Shown piece after piece: positions 14,001 to 27,400 of a stretch of 64,000 nucleotides of DNA. Positions within the stretch are counted from its first letter, which is position 1. The number at the start of each line of letters is the position of its first letter. A program made the translations under genes and the position numbers. The notes beneath the pieces were generated by a model. The model was not told the origin of the DNA. It did no database searches and saw only the letters and a program-made list of their open reading frames with translations. The DNA comes from Rhodeus uyekii (lineage: Eukaryota; Chordata; Actinopteri; Cypriniformes; Acheilognathidae), in assembly GCA_037043235.1 (NCBI GenBank), contig JAWRVZ010000132.1, positions 423,501 through 487,500 on the forward strand, in the 5' to 3' direction.

Positions 14001-17000
14001 TACGTGATCAGAATTAGGTTTGTCTGAGTCCCATGAAATTATGGCCTGAAACTCAGATGAGAGAGATAGGAAAACAGGACAGAGGTAAAAGCTGTATTTT
14101 TCTACCCTCTAGACTCAAATGAATGTTATGGGACATCTTGCGCTTACCAAGTATGCCAAGAGCACCTTTTGGTCACAGACTCATTGGGAAACTAGGGTTT
14201 TTAACCTATGGTAGATACTATGTGGCTGAATAGCAAAAACAAACCAGTTTCAGTGACATAAGGGACATTTTGCACTATGTATTTTAGTTGTATTTTAGCA
14301 TCTTATTCCATAACTGCCCATAGTCCCACATAACCTGATAAATGCACTGAAATAGCTTTGCACCATATTAACATTCGTTTTAAACAGGCTACTTTAATTC
14401 TTTTCAGAGCAAAAATGCATTCTATGTAAATTAGGCTCATTATGGATTACCCCATATTCAGAAAACCCAGCACTATTTGTCCTGGGCAATTACCATAGCG
14501 CTACAGTTGCACACGGAAATCTATCAGTAAACAGAAATGTTAAAAAAGATTAACATTTTCTACAATTTACATAATTAATGGTTGTTAACATAATGTAGAT
14601 AATGAGCCTTTTGCTTTTTCCTTTAATGAAACAGCTACTCAAGCTAACTTTGAGACTTCTTGTGGAAATCTTAGGTCTTTGCAAAGTATGTTAAAATGGA
14701 GTTATACAAAAATAGTACTGCCTAATGATAATAAATTGTTTTTCTTTCTTTGCAGGTGGCAAACCTTCTTAGACTCTTCCAGATCCCACAGATAAGCTAT
14801 GCTTCCACTAGTGCCAAGCTCAGCGACAAATCCCGTTATGATTATTTTGCCCGAACTGTTCCACCAGACTTCTATCAGGCTAAAGCCATAGCTGATATCA
14901 TACGGTACTTCAACTGGACCTACGTTTCCACTGTAGCCTCAGAGGGTGACTACGGTGAGACAGGTATCGATGCGTTTCAACAAGAAGCCAGAGTACGACA
15001 AATCTGCATCGCAACATCAGTAAAAGTCAGCCGCTCAGTAAACAGAGGAAATTACGAAAATGTTGTTCGCTCACTTCAGCAAAAAGCCAATGCCAAAGTG
15101 GTGATTCTCTTCACCAGAAGTGAAGATGCAAGGGAACTGCTCGCTGCCGCTGCCAGGATGAACGCTACCTTCATTTGGGTGGCCAGCGATGGCTGGGGAG
15201 CGCAGGAGAGCGTAGTCCATGGAAGCGAGAAGGCTGCTAAAGGTGCTTTCACCATTGAGCTTGCCTCATACTCCATTAGGGAGTTTGAAGACTATTTCAC
15301 CAAGCTAACACCGGAATTGAACACACGGAACCCATGGTTCAGGGAATTTTGGGAGCACAGGTTTGGCTGTCGTCTACACGAGCATGGCTGCGCCAGTAAT
15401 AGCCTGAGGAATGGGTCGTTTAAGCCAGAATCAAAGATTATGTTTGTGGTCAATGCAGTCTATGCCATGGCCTATGCCCTTCACAACATGCGGCAAGCTG
15501 TGTGCCCCAATACCACAAAGGTTTGTGACTCCATGAAGCCAGGCAATGGAAAAAGGTTCTACCGGGAGTTTATTCTCAAGACTAAGTTTGATGGTGAGTA
15601 GAATCAGTGACCAATTGAGCTCTTTTAAGTTCTTCAAAACAGCAACATAGTGTCAGCCCAGACGTAGCCTGGATCTGGGTCGACACCATGTTGTTGTCTG
15701 GGTTATTTCATTCAGTCCTGTTTCTTGCAATAGAACAATTTCTCCCAATCTATGAAGAAGCTCTTCAATTATTTATCCAAAAATTATATCTAACCAATAA
15801 GTCTTGATGCACCGAAGCTTCGTTTGTTACAAATTCTTTATCAAGTTATTAAAGAGCTCCCAACTGGTCTCCAAGAGAATGCAAATCTAAGACATGATAG
15901 TAAGTTTGACAACAGACATTGGACAATATACTGATTTAGTGGATGTGGTTTCACCAGATTAAATCTTTCAGTTTAAATATTCTGAAATAAATTTAAGAGA
16001 TATAGTCTATGGCTTCAACCTGTAATTTTTTTTAAAAACTTTTTCAGCCCCTTTCAGGCCTGCTGACACAGAGAATGTGGTGCGGTTCACCTCATTAGGT
16101 GACTGCCTGGGTCGCTACAATATTTTCCACTACCGACAAGAGGAAAACAAGTTTGTCTACCGGAAGGTAGGCTACTGGGCACAGAGCTTAGTGCTTAATA
16201 CCAGTCTGGTGCCTTGGACTGGTGGAGCAATTCCCACATCTCAGTGCAGTGACCCATGCCAACCCAATGAAGCTAAAAGCATGCAGCCTGGAGACGTGTG
16301 TTGTTGGATTTGCATCCCATGCCAAGCCCACCAATATCTCCTAGACGAATTTACCTGTGTGGACTGTGGATTTGGAGAATGGCCCCTTGCTAATCTGACA
16401 GGGTGCTATGAGCTTCCGGAGGAGTACATCCACTGGTCCGATGCATGGGCAGTAGGACCCGTCACCATTGCCTGTCTGGGGATGTTGTGTACACTTGCTG
16501 TGGCTGGGGTTTTCTTAAGGAACAACGACACTCCGGTGGTAAAAGCTAGCGGTCGAGAACTTTCATACATCCTACTACTTGGTGTACTCCTTTGCTACGC
16601 CATGACCTTCATTTACATTGCCAAACCTTCTGCATTTGTGTGCACCCTGCGACGTCTTGGCCTTGGCACATCCTTTGCTGTTTGCTACTCAGCTTTGCTG
16701 ACGAAGACCAACAGAATTGCTCGCATCTTTGGTGGAGCAAGAGACAGTGCCCAACGACCACGCTTCATCAGCCCTGCCTCTCAGGTAGCAATCTGCGCTG
16801 CACTGATCTCTGCCCAGCTGTTGGTCGCTCTTGTTTGGCTGTTGGTAGAGGCACCAGGGGTGAGGAAAGAGGTCGGTCCAGATCGAAGAGATGTGGTGAC
16901 TCTGAAATGCAATAGCCTGGACTCAAGCATGCTAGTGTCCCTCACCTACAACTGCATCCTCATCATCCTCTGCACCTTCTACGCCTTCAAGACCCGGAAA

Positions 17001-20000
17001 TGTCCAGAGAACTTCAATGAGGCCAAGTTCATCGGCTTCACCATGTACACCACCTGCATCATCTGGCTGGCCTTCCAGCCCATCTTCTACGTCACTGCCA
17101 GTGACTACAGAGTAAGTGGGAGTCATAGTTATAAACCATTTTGAAGGTACATGTCAGTCTATTGTAGTTGAAATTGTTCCCAACTGTGGTTCTGGAGTAC
17201 TCCCAAGAATACACTTTTTTGAAGTGTCCCTTATCTAATGCACCCAGGTTTTGGAGTCTGTGCTTATGAACTGATAAGTTGAATAGTGTGTTGATTAGGG
17301 TAGGAGTGTCCAATCTTGCTCCTTTGCTCTAAATTCCCCCAACCCCCGTCTGGAAGTTTCTAGAAATACCAGAGACTTTGGTAATGTGGTTCAGATGTGA
17401 AAAGATAAAATGGTTCAGATACGTTTGGGCAGGAACAGTTGACTTCCAAGAGAGGAATTGAAGAACCCTGCATTACGGAGAGAATGTGCAGTGTTGGGCA
17501 TACTCCATGACTACGGGTGGGAACCATTGATCTGTTTCACATAGACACGCTCCTAATAGGCACATAAAAACAAAAAATGTACACATCAAACATTCTCTTC
17601 CTGTTTATATGCACAGTTCTTTGCCAGAAAAAACTGAAAAATTAACCAGAATTTATGCCAGTAGTGAAAAGTCTCACTATGTAAGATTGTCTTTGACTCT
17701 TATGCTAAAAAGGAGATACTTCTGAACCTCCACACATTGATTCAACAGATATCAGCATTTTTCTTCTGAGATGTAACAAAAAACAAAACGTGAAAAAGTA
17801 ATAATGCATTTGAGTTGATTAAAATATGCAGTGAATACCCAATGGAAAAACATCCTATATCATGTGCTAAAACTTACTTTTTAACTTCTCATATAGCGGA
17901 AGACTCATTTCAGTCTTGAAGATTTGTGCAAGTCATGACACCAAACATGAGATTACTTTTAGAGCTGGCCTCTGGCTCTTATAACCAGACAAAGCCAGCT
18001 CAAACATACAGTGATGTGAATGTCTAGTCGATATAGTAGCACTGAGAGATGAGGGCTGCCTGTCGCATGTTATCAGGAGACTCTCATTGCTGTAGGGTGA
18101 GAGATGTCAGAGCTCTGTTAGTGACATGGTAATCAAGAATGCCCCCTAGCTGAGAGTGGCAATCCCTGAACTGCAACCGCAAACACTGACACACTATCCA
18201 CAGAGAATTATACCAGTTATTATATTAGTTTGGTGCTGGAATGCTATGTAGTATGAGCCAGTAAATCTTTGGAAGGAGAGGAGATGGAACAAAACCTAAA
18301 GATTAAATGTCAGGGCATATTTTTATTTAAAAACTTGTGAAACAAAATAGTTGATTCTCTGTCTGAATAGACTAGATGGCTTTAATCCTGCTCCTGGAGA
18401 CCCAATGTCCTGCAAAGTTTATTTCAGACCTTCTTCAACAGACTTCCCTATGATTTTAGCGATCCTGAAGACTTTAGGCGTATTCAAAGTGTCGAGAGTA
18501 CCACGAGAGTGATTCAAAAGGTAATGCTCTTGCGATACTTCCGACTGGTGTCCAATCCGTCTCTGGGAGGGCCACTCTCCTGCAGAGTTTAGCTCCAACT
18601 TCCCTCAACACACCTGTTTGGAAGTTTCTAATATGCCTATGTAACCAGTCCTACTCAGCCCGCTCTGAGCGGGATTGAAACCTGTGTATCTGGCATGGGA
18701 GGCAGGCGCGCTAAGACCTTGATTAGCTGGTTCAAGTGTGCTTAACTGGGGTTGAAGTTAAACTCTGCAGGACATTGGCCTGTGTAGCATTGGACACCCC
18801 TGTCATACACAGATTGGTCTATGCAGCACTGCTTCAAGTTGAACACACCTAATGATTAGCTGGTTTAGGTGCTTGATTAGGGCTGGACACTCTGCAGGAC
18901 AGTGGTTCTCAAGGAACAGGGTTGAAGAGCCCTGGAATAAACAATGAGGAAATCTATGGAAGTCTGTTTTGCTTTAAAAAAGGTAATACCAACTTTCTCT
19001 TGACATTGCAACTTTGTTTCTTGTAATTGTGACTTTATATCTCAAACTGTGTATTCAAGTCTCACAAGTACTTACAGCATTTTACTATCTGACTTTAAAT
19101 CTCACAAATGCGACTTACAAGTATATTTTGTGTTATATTCAATTTAACTTTTAGGCAGAAAGAAGCTTAATATTGTTTACTTTAAGTAATATTGATACTG
19201 ATGTCAGTCATACATATATATAAACATACACCAAGACAAAGTATTAAAAGTACACATATTGACAAGCAACCAAAATGGGTATTGTGATCTGAATAAAAAA
19301 TATTGTAGAGTTGTTTCCCCCGTCCCTTAATGCGCATGTGGGTTTCCAGATTGAGGACACGCAACAGGAACGAGCCTAAAGTTGATTTATCTGTATTTTA
19401 ATATGCCTCTGGTCATAGAACTTGCAGTTTTTTATGGTCGAATCACGTTTGCTGGCTTACATGGCTACAATATGCCGTTTTCCCCCAAACAGGAAACCTG
19501 GGGTATCGAAACAGCATTTGGGTAAATTATCAGTGGACGGGCTCACACTGACCAAAACAGAAACAGACTCTCCAACCCAGAATTCACATTACAAAGTAAC
19601 GTGAACTTAGGATGTTTCCTAAATATCTAAAAACATATGGAATATTTATGCTATATTTCAGCCAACAAAAATAAAAATGCATACAGCTCCAAACCTGGTA
19701 TTCCCATATGTCATTCTTTACAAAGTTACAAACACAGAACATTTTTCTAAAGGTAAAAGAAACAAGACACAGCAAAATACGTGTTTATGACATTTACATA
19801 TTTGAACATAGTTGCCGTGTGTATGGTAACAAACTGTTGAGAGCCCTTTGAAAGACACTTATCTGTACATGTTAAAACCGGTTCATCCCTGTACAGGTGC
19901 AAACCACGACCATGTGCATCTCTGTCAGTCTGAGCGGCTCTGTGGTGCTCGGCTGCCTCTTTGCCCCCAAGATCCACATCATCCTTTTCCAGCCACAGAA

Positions 20001-20227
20001 AAACGTAACCACTCTGAGGGCCAAAGAAAACCGATTCTCCTCCGCAGTCACAGCACCGAGCTCCACCTACTCGCAAGGTAACCACATTCACTCCTAAAGC
20101 TTGAGCTAATGGTTATCAGTCATTTATTTTATTGCAATTATCTAATTCCACAGCTTCAGCTTCTACCATAGTACCAACTGTGTGCAACGGGCGAGAGGTG
20201 GTGGACTCTACAACATCATCGTTGTGA
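5056..20227 (+). CDS. grm2: metabotropic glutamate receptor 2 (group II mGluR), five coding exons
   Basis: Class C GPCR that senses synaptic glutamate and couples to Gi/o at the neuronal plasma membrane. Exons read from GT/AG sites and phase: 5056-5523, 14756-15593, 16048-17111, 19897-20077, 20154-20227. They sum to 2625 nt, 874 aa (human GRM2 is 872). A hydrophobic signal peptide (MAGVTHIFLFLLIPLAQ) is followed by the Venus-flytrap domain. Its glutamate-contact segments are present: ERGIQRLEA with both arginines, SYASTSAKLSDKS, ASDGWGA, and the lysine in ESKIMFVVNAVY. Then come the cysteine-rich domain (DVCCWICIPC) and seven TM segments in exons 3-4. The tail VCNGREVVDSTTSSL ends in a class I PDZ ligand. 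GRM2 is preferred over GRM3 because of TNRIARIFGGA, QRPRFISPASQVAIC and EVVDS (GRM3 has EVLDS). Codon 779 is Gln where GRM2 and GRM3 have Leu. Which teleost copy this is (a/b) cannot be told. Confidence 0.95.
7436..7592 (-). repeat. tRNA-derived SINE, copy 2
   Basis: Reverse orientation. The 3' tail complement (GCATTTGGCAGATGCTTTAT) comes first. The box B complement (GGGAATCAAACCC) and the tRNA-like head ending at TTTGAGCTACA follow. It lies in the large grm2 intron. Confidence 0.8.
8438..8592 (+). repeat. tRNA-derived SINE, copy 3
   Basis: Head CTGTAGCTCAATCAGTAGAG, box B GGTTCGATCCC, and tail GTCGCTTTGGATAAAAGCGT. This is the same family as the copy at 2967. It lies in the large grm2 intron about 850 bp from the oppositely oriented copy at 7436, so the two could form an inverted pair in pre-mRNA. 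Confidence 0.8.
12251..12715. mobile_element. hAT-like miniature element
   Basis: Terminal inverted repeats CCGTGGTTCTC (left) and GAGAACCACTG (right) bound a 465-bp non-coding unit. The flanking 8-mers TGCTAGGT and TTCTAGAT match at 6 of 8 positions, as expected for an aged 8-bp hAT target duplication. No transposase frame is present. Confidence 0.6.
17112..19896 (+). other. grm2 intron between coding exons 3 and 4, with hAT-type fragments
   Basis: A 2.8 kb intron. The regions 17290-17480 and 18370-18945 contain broken pieces related to the GTGTCCAAT / GCTCCTGGAG hAT-type miniature elements seen more clearly at 25827. They include several CTGCAGGACA / TCCTGCAGAG motifs in opposite orientations. 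No coding sequence was seen. Confidence 0.55.
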
Positions 20228-20437
20228 AGACGCGTTTAAGCGAAATGGGGCCAATTTTCTATTGCATCATCAAAATCAGTTGAACGCAATTTCTTAGACT
20301 TGTGCTCTTTGTTTGATACTCTACTCAAATGTTTGGAGTCAATCTATCTCATGATCGTGGATACCTATGCATCATTCTTGATGGTGTCCCCATGGTCACT
20401 TATCTTGACCAAGCATGTTTTTGTTTTTTAGCTACAT

Positions 20438-20443
20438 AATAAA
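20438..20443 (+). terminator. grm2 polyadenylation signal
   Basis: AATAAA lies 211 nt after the grm2 stop codon and is the first canonical signal downstream. A second run of A/T-rich signals lies near 21150. Distal use of those would overlap the 3' end of convergent rrp9. Confidence 0.55.
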
Positions 20444-21328
20444 GCTATTCTTTATGATCAAAAGCTTGGAAAGGACAAGGACCATTGTAAATGTGATTAT
20501 AAATCCATGTGCCAATGTGCTAGTCTAGTAAATTTAAAGCCACTTGACACAGGATGGGAAGTTGTTTTGAAGAAACATGACACTGAAACTAGGCGATATG
20601 TGCCCTTGATTTATGTACACTACAAAAGATACTGACTAGTCTTAAGTAATGTTAACAGTAGACTTTGATTTCTCAGTCTTTATAACTGTATTTCGTTGGA
20701 CTTCAGCGAGTCGTCGTTGGGGAAAGGCATGATAAATGAATGGTTCAGTCTCGTGATAACTACAAACACAAGACCTTGATCAACAATGAGACGTGCACAA
20801 AATATATTACGATTTGTTTTATGTACCCCAGGGTATGCGATTTTAGATGCTGTATTCTCAGTAAATGGGAGACTGTAACCAATTTTTGTTTTAGTTTGGT
20901 GATAAAATAGTCCAATTTTTTTGGAGTTTGTCTTTTTAGTGTTGTTGTGGTAAAAAGTCTCACGTTTGGTCCTCATGGATTAGTTTAGGTGTCATTGCAA
21001 GATGGAAAAACTAACTATATTATATATTTCCCTTCTTTGAACTTGCATTAAATTCTTAGTGGTCAGTTTTGGAAAAAAACTAGGTAACAATACAGATGTT
21101 TTAATGTGAATTTTGGTGAACTGCTCAGTGTTATACTTGTAAAATATGTAAATAAATTATTTTTAAAAAAATTAAAATTTAAGTCTTCATTTGTCTCAGG
21201 TTACTTATCTAATCCTCTACCAATCAATAAATGCATCATTTCATTTGAGTTTCACATGTAAAATTTAAATTTGCGCTTCAATATAGAGCTCTAGACACAA
21301 GTAGCCAAACAAATAAACACCATAGAAA

Positions 21329-21334
21329 TTTAAT
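21329..21334 (-). terminator. candidate rrp9 polyadenylation signal
   Basis: TTTAAT on the plus strand reads ATTAAA on the minus strand, about 100 nt past the rrp9 stop codon. No canonical AATAAA was seen nearer on that strand. Confidence 0.4.
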
Positions 21335-21432
21335 CAAAAGCTTCTCTTTTACATCATGTTCTGACACATTAAGAAAACAAAAGGCAACCACAAGTTCTCC
21401 GATACCAAATTCAAGTCCTGGATCAGACCCCA

Positions 21433-24400
21433 TTACTGGACCACTTCTTGCTCCTTAGCTTGTCTTTTAAGAGGAATTATATACAGTCCGTTCTTAGCTT
21501 CCTTTATTCTCCACCATCGGCCCAACCTTAAAGACAGAACACACACAGCTTAAGAATGTCAGCATGACAATGTGTGTAAATGCTGCTGCACGAAGGACTG
21601 ATTCACTTCACATCAGTGCCATCTAGCAGTAGAACAATATTACTGCATAAAACCATGCTTTCAAGGAGCATGCATTCAATATTTTGTTCAAATTAAGTGT
21701 AAAAAACTTAATACATTAATAAAACGTTATGCATCTACCTTCGGGTAACCTTTAGTGACTAGTAGCTGAACTCTTAACACAGGGGTGTCAAACTCAATTG
21801 CACAGGGGGCCGAAATCCCAAAAAACTTCAGGTCGCGGGCCGAACAGGATAAACATTTATTGAAAACACTAAAACTAAACTTTTAAAACTTATCTTTTTA
21901 AAAATTAGATGTGAATAAAAACAGACAGAAATATTATTCTGGAATAAATCAACTTATACCTTAAATAACTTAAAAATATAAAAATATTTAAAAAATACTT
22001 AATTTTTAAAAAAAAATATATCCTGTCTAAATTATACAAGTTAGAAATAAAGTAAACAAGTAAGTAAAGTAAAAGTAAGTAAAAGTTAAAAGAACAAACA
22101 TTCAAATTTCTTTACTCTTATGTAATTTTATATAAAACTTAAAATTATTTATATATAAAAGATTTTGCTCTCCATAAAAATATATCCTGTCAAAATTATA
22201 CAAATTCAAAATATGGACATGCTGCATTACAAAACCTGGAAATCTAAATACAATTTTTGCTTTTCAGCAATAACAAATCAAATCATTCAGTTGAATTTGC
22301 TCTTATGTCATTTGTCTCATAGTGCCGTCTTATTAAATTATTTAATTACTGCCACATTAGCTCCGCAAATGTATGTCAGTAAACATATACCGTATTTTCC
22401 CGCATATAACCCATGGGTTATAGCAGATTTTACAAACTATATCACTTTTTTTTTTACACGTAATAATATTTCAATATATTTGTTACGTCCCTAAGGACGT
22501 AATGTTTTTTTTTTTTTTGCGCTGTATTTTCTTTCTGGCGCTTGTACTCTGACTCACTCTGACAGCCTGCGCTGATATGCTGTCTGACCTGTCAATCATG
22601 CAAGACGTTCTGCCATGAGGGCGGGCTCTTCTCGTCTGATGATCAACACTTGCATTTCGCGCACAAGCACTGTGTACCGAGCCTGAACAGTTATGGATAA
22701 TTGACAATAACAATCGCGCGGTACTAGCGCGAGCGCGAAGCATCATTAGCCACTTCCTGTTAAATACAGGAAGTGTTCGGCGGGTCAGCTGGAGCGCGGG
22801 ACATCTCGCGGGCAATTAATAAAATGCTCTCGCGGGCCGGACATAATTACACGCCGGGCCGGATGTGGCCCGCGGGCCTTGAGTTTGACACCTATGTTTT
22901 AACAATATCGCTAATAAGAGCTAATAAACCTACAGAAGATCAAGCTCAGCATATTCATACATTATGTGAAGGATAAGGGTTTTTAATTGCCAACACTATT
23001 AATGTGATATTGGTATTTACTGATATTTAGAAAATGTCTGATATGGACTGCATTGAAACCGCATACTTGCCTACTATATAGTAGACGAAATTAATTATAA
23101 GTATATCCGAACAAAAAATACCTAGTACTTCCTGTGAGTTTCTGAAGTGCGCAAATAATGGACATGAAATGTACTACTGTACATTTCACACACTGTATAG
23201 AACATAGAACATACTTTTTAGTGGTTGTGAAGTAATTACTTATTTGGAATAAGTACAAACAAGAATTTTGAACACATAAAAAAAAAAAAAAAAAAAAATC
23301 ACACAATTACCGTATTTTCCTGCATATAACCCGCGGGTTATACCAGATTTTACAAACGGGTTATATAAGGGTGCGGGCTATATCACAAATTTTTACACGT
23401 AATAATATTTCAATATATTTGTTACGTCCCTAAGGACGTAAGGTTTTTTTGCGGTATTTTCTTTCTTTTGAGGGTTGTTGTCTCTGGGGCTTGTACTGTC
23501 ACTCTGACAGCAGGCGATGATAGGCTGTCTGACCTGTCAATCATGCAAGAAGACGTGATTGGGTGTGCTGCCATGAGGGCGGGCTCTTCTCATCTCATCC
23601 GATGATCAACACCTGTAGAATCGCTTCTTAAGGGACGTGCTGCTGCACAGCGGGAGAGACTGCTTTTTCTTTTTGTTCTGATTCTGACTTGTGTTTTTTT
23701 TTTTAATTATTGTTTGAAGTTTGCGCACAAGCACTGTGTACCGAGCCTGAACAGTTACGGATAATTGACGCCATGCAAGCAACATTCGAAATGTGAATTT
23801 ACACAAAAAAAGTTCAATCTATGGGTGCGGGTTATATGGAGGTGCGGGTTATGCCAATGTTTTTGTTGTTGTTTTACGCAAACCCCAAAACCCCGCGGGC
23901 TATATGAAGGCGCGGGTTATGTGCGGGGAAATACGGTACTCAATCACCACTAAAATACACTAAAAATGGTTGAATTTCAAATGACTAACAAATTTTTTGA
24001 AAATATCCAAAATAAAATTATTTTGCAATCAAAAACACTTCACCTGTGCTCCTGTCCAACTCCCGCCACAAGAAACGCTCCAGAGCTTGAGAACTTAAGA
24101 CTGTTCACAAATCCAGCCTAAAAGAGAAATGATAAAAGCTTATTAACATTCATTATACAGCAGGTTACACTTATTGTAACAGACGTGCATCTGACAGGCA
24201 TATAATCACTGCGTGGACACTGTGCAGTTGTCAAAAATAGTGGTATTATGAACTGATCCATTATTCATCCTCTCCAGATGAAGTACGCTGCTTTATCCAC
24301 ACACACACACACACACACACACAATAGGACGTGATTCAACAGCAGACGGACCGTAACCCGTCTAATAGAGCTGTACGGATCTGCAGTGCTCACCACAGGG

Positions 24401-27400
24401 ACGCTGAAGAGCGGCTCCAGGCCTCTGAATCCCTGCCCACACTTCCACAGCTGCACCGCTGAATTATGGGAGCCTGGGGAGGGACAACAATGATGTTGAT
24501 GGTAATCAGGTGTTTGGAGAGCAGTCTCATATGGAATTGCAGAAGGCGGAGAGCTTTGTGAACGAGGTCAAAGTGGAACGAGGACAGATTATGATGGTAA
24601 TATTTGTACTTGAGGGTAATCATGTGTGTGTGACAAACAAGCAAATGAGAGTTTGTGGGCGGCTGTAGATTTAAGTGGACTGAGAGAGTGTGTGTGTGTG
24701 TGTGTGAGTGCACCTGAGGCACCTGATGCCACGGTGTCGGAGTTGAGCAGCGCCGCCACGGACGACACCCAGAAGGGCTGCTCCAGACCCGTGTTGCCAT
24801 GGCTACCGTGGGCTTTCTTCACTGTGCTCACCGGCTTCTTCTTATTAACCGTCCATAGAGAAATAGAGCTGGACAAAAACACAGCAGGGCGACGTTTCAT
24901 CGTTTAATGCATTAAAGCATGGATTCCCAAAGTGTTTTGACAACCGAAATCCTTTGAGATAAAATAATTACTTGAGATACCCTGATATTAACACATATCA
25001 GGATAATTTAGCTGAAATGATTGCTCTTTAGTATTATTTACATACTATTTACTCATATTTTGTTATGTGCAACATTTAACATTTTCAAGTTCTCCATCTT
25101 TACTTAAATGACCAAAAACAATTGTTAACAGTTATTGTTCATTCATTTGAATTTATAAGCATGAGTAAATGTAACTGAGAAGATCCATGACAGAATAGCG
25201 TAATGTAATGTAGGGGCCGGTCTCACCCATCATCTCCACCCGTGACCATGTGTTCTTCATTAATAAGTTGGACACAATCAATGGAGCCTCTTCAGACAGA
25301 CAGGAGACATGGACAGAAACATCATTACATAGGCTTAGATATGGCAAAAACAATGAAGTCTTTCTTGTAGACGTTTACTGCTTTAATAGGGGGCGTTTAG
25401 AGGTCATGAAGAAAGGAACTACAAACTCACTCGTGTCCGTGAAAGACGAGCTGTGACTCTTCTGCAATTTTCCACACGCGGACTGTTCTGTCTCGTCCTC
25501 CTGCGGTCACACACCTCTCTCTGCTCAAACAGTCCAGCCCAGTGATCACGTCCTGATGGCCGAACCTGACGAAGAAACACTAACGAATTATGCAAGTTCA
25601 AGTCTCTAGTTTATCATCACACACACATCAGCTGGTGTACCTACAGGGTTTCGACATAAGCATTCTCGTCCACGCTCCACACTTTTATCGAGCGGTCATG
25701 TGATGCGCTGTAGAGGGTGTGTGTCGCTCGTCTAAAGGCCAAACCCTGTGGAAAAGAAGCGTTTCGATAAATTTAGTCAAATGAGTACAAACAGCAAGAA
25801 AAAGCCCAGAATTTCCTCATCTAAAGCAGGGGTGTCCAATCCGGCTCCTGGTGGGCCGACGTCCGGCAGAGTTCAGCTCCAAAACACTTGCTGTAAGCTT
25901 CTAGAGAGTCTGAAGACCTTGATCTGCTGGTTTAGACGTGTTCATTCACTGGGATTGGAGGAAAACTCCCAAGAGGAGCAGGTTTGGACACCCCTGGACC
26001 ACCTGATTGTTTTTTTTTTCCCAGTTAATCCATTAATCAGATAAAATATCTCCTGCTTTCCTGTAGCTCAAACAGTAGAGAGTGGCGCTTGCAACACCAA
26101 AGGTCATGGGTTCGATTCCCAGGGAAAGCAAGAACTGAATAGAATGTCAATGTGACTATTGAATTCAATGCAAGTCGCTTTGGATAAAAGCATCTGCCAA
26201 ACGCAAATCTAGAAATGATTATAGTTTAAAATAAATGTTTAATGCATGTTATTTTACATCCTGCCCAATGTTGTATTCCAAATGATGTGCAATATAAAAG
26301 CCTTTCAAAAACTAATTAAGTGAATATGTATACAAACTATGCAGAATATAAGAAAAAAACAATACATTCTAAATCTGAATGCTTACTATTTTTAAAGCAG
26401 AAAAAAAGACTAAGTTTAGATGGACTAAATAACAATTAGTTCTCCTCTATCTTCCGCGTGTGTTTTGTCTGGAGAAATGGGTAATTCTCTACTGTAAAGC
26501 TACTGGCTGAGGTTTTCCCGCCACAGCACACAGACGCAACTAATCGATAATCCAATTGGTTGTGTATTATTATCGTCATGGATAATAATGGTTTTTATGG
26601 ATTTGTTTTATGGATCATTAGAGGTGTTGTACTCACTGATACAGCGCCTCTGTGTCCTGTAAACCTGTACAGATGTTTACACGTCACCGGATCCCAGATC
26701 ATGATGAGTTTATTCATGTCCCCACTAGCCTAGAAAATAAAGAAAATATACCTATTAAACTGCACCCAACATTGAACGAAACAAACAAACATTACTTCAA
26801 TTAATTGACTATTTCTTTTTTTAAACAGAAATAACAGCAAAATAAATCTAAAACAACGCAATCCACAAATATAAAATGGTTAAATATCCGATTATAGGTA
26901 TACAAACAGACAGACAAAAGTTTGAGGCAGTAATTTTTTTGCATGTTAATGAAAGAAGTCTCTATACCAAGGCTGCATTTATTTGATTCAAAATATTTAA
27001 ACTTTTCTATTTGAAGATATATTAAAATGTAATAAATTTCTGTGATCAAAGCTGAATTTTCAGCCTTATTCCTCCAGTCTTCAGTGTCACATGATCCTTC
27101 ACAAATCATTCAGATATGATGATTTGATGCTCAACAAACATTATTATTATCATCATCAATGTTAAAAAAAAAGGTTGCTGCTAATATTTGTGTAAACCGT
27201 GAAAAATTGTTTTTAGGATTCTTTGATGAATAGAAAGTGCGAAAGAACTGACTTTATTTGAAATTTTTTGTAACATTATAAATGTTTTTTTGAGTTAATG
27301 AACAATTTAATGCATCCTCGCTGAATGAAAGTATTAATTTCTTTAAAAAATATATACTGACCCTAAACTTATGAATGGTTACAAACAAATTCCTAGTCCA

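Larger units (their letters stand above)
5524..14755 (+). other. grm2 intron between coding exons 1 and 2
   Basis: A 9.2 kb intron (GTAAGT at 5524, TTTGCAG ending at 14755). It contains two SINEs (7436-7592 and 8438-8592), a hAT-like miniature element (12251-12715), short GT microsatellites near 10880 and 11078-11112, and an imperfect local duplication at 9937/10085. The open frames inside it, including one of 124 codons at 8865, show no protein similarity or splice context. Confidence 0.85.
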
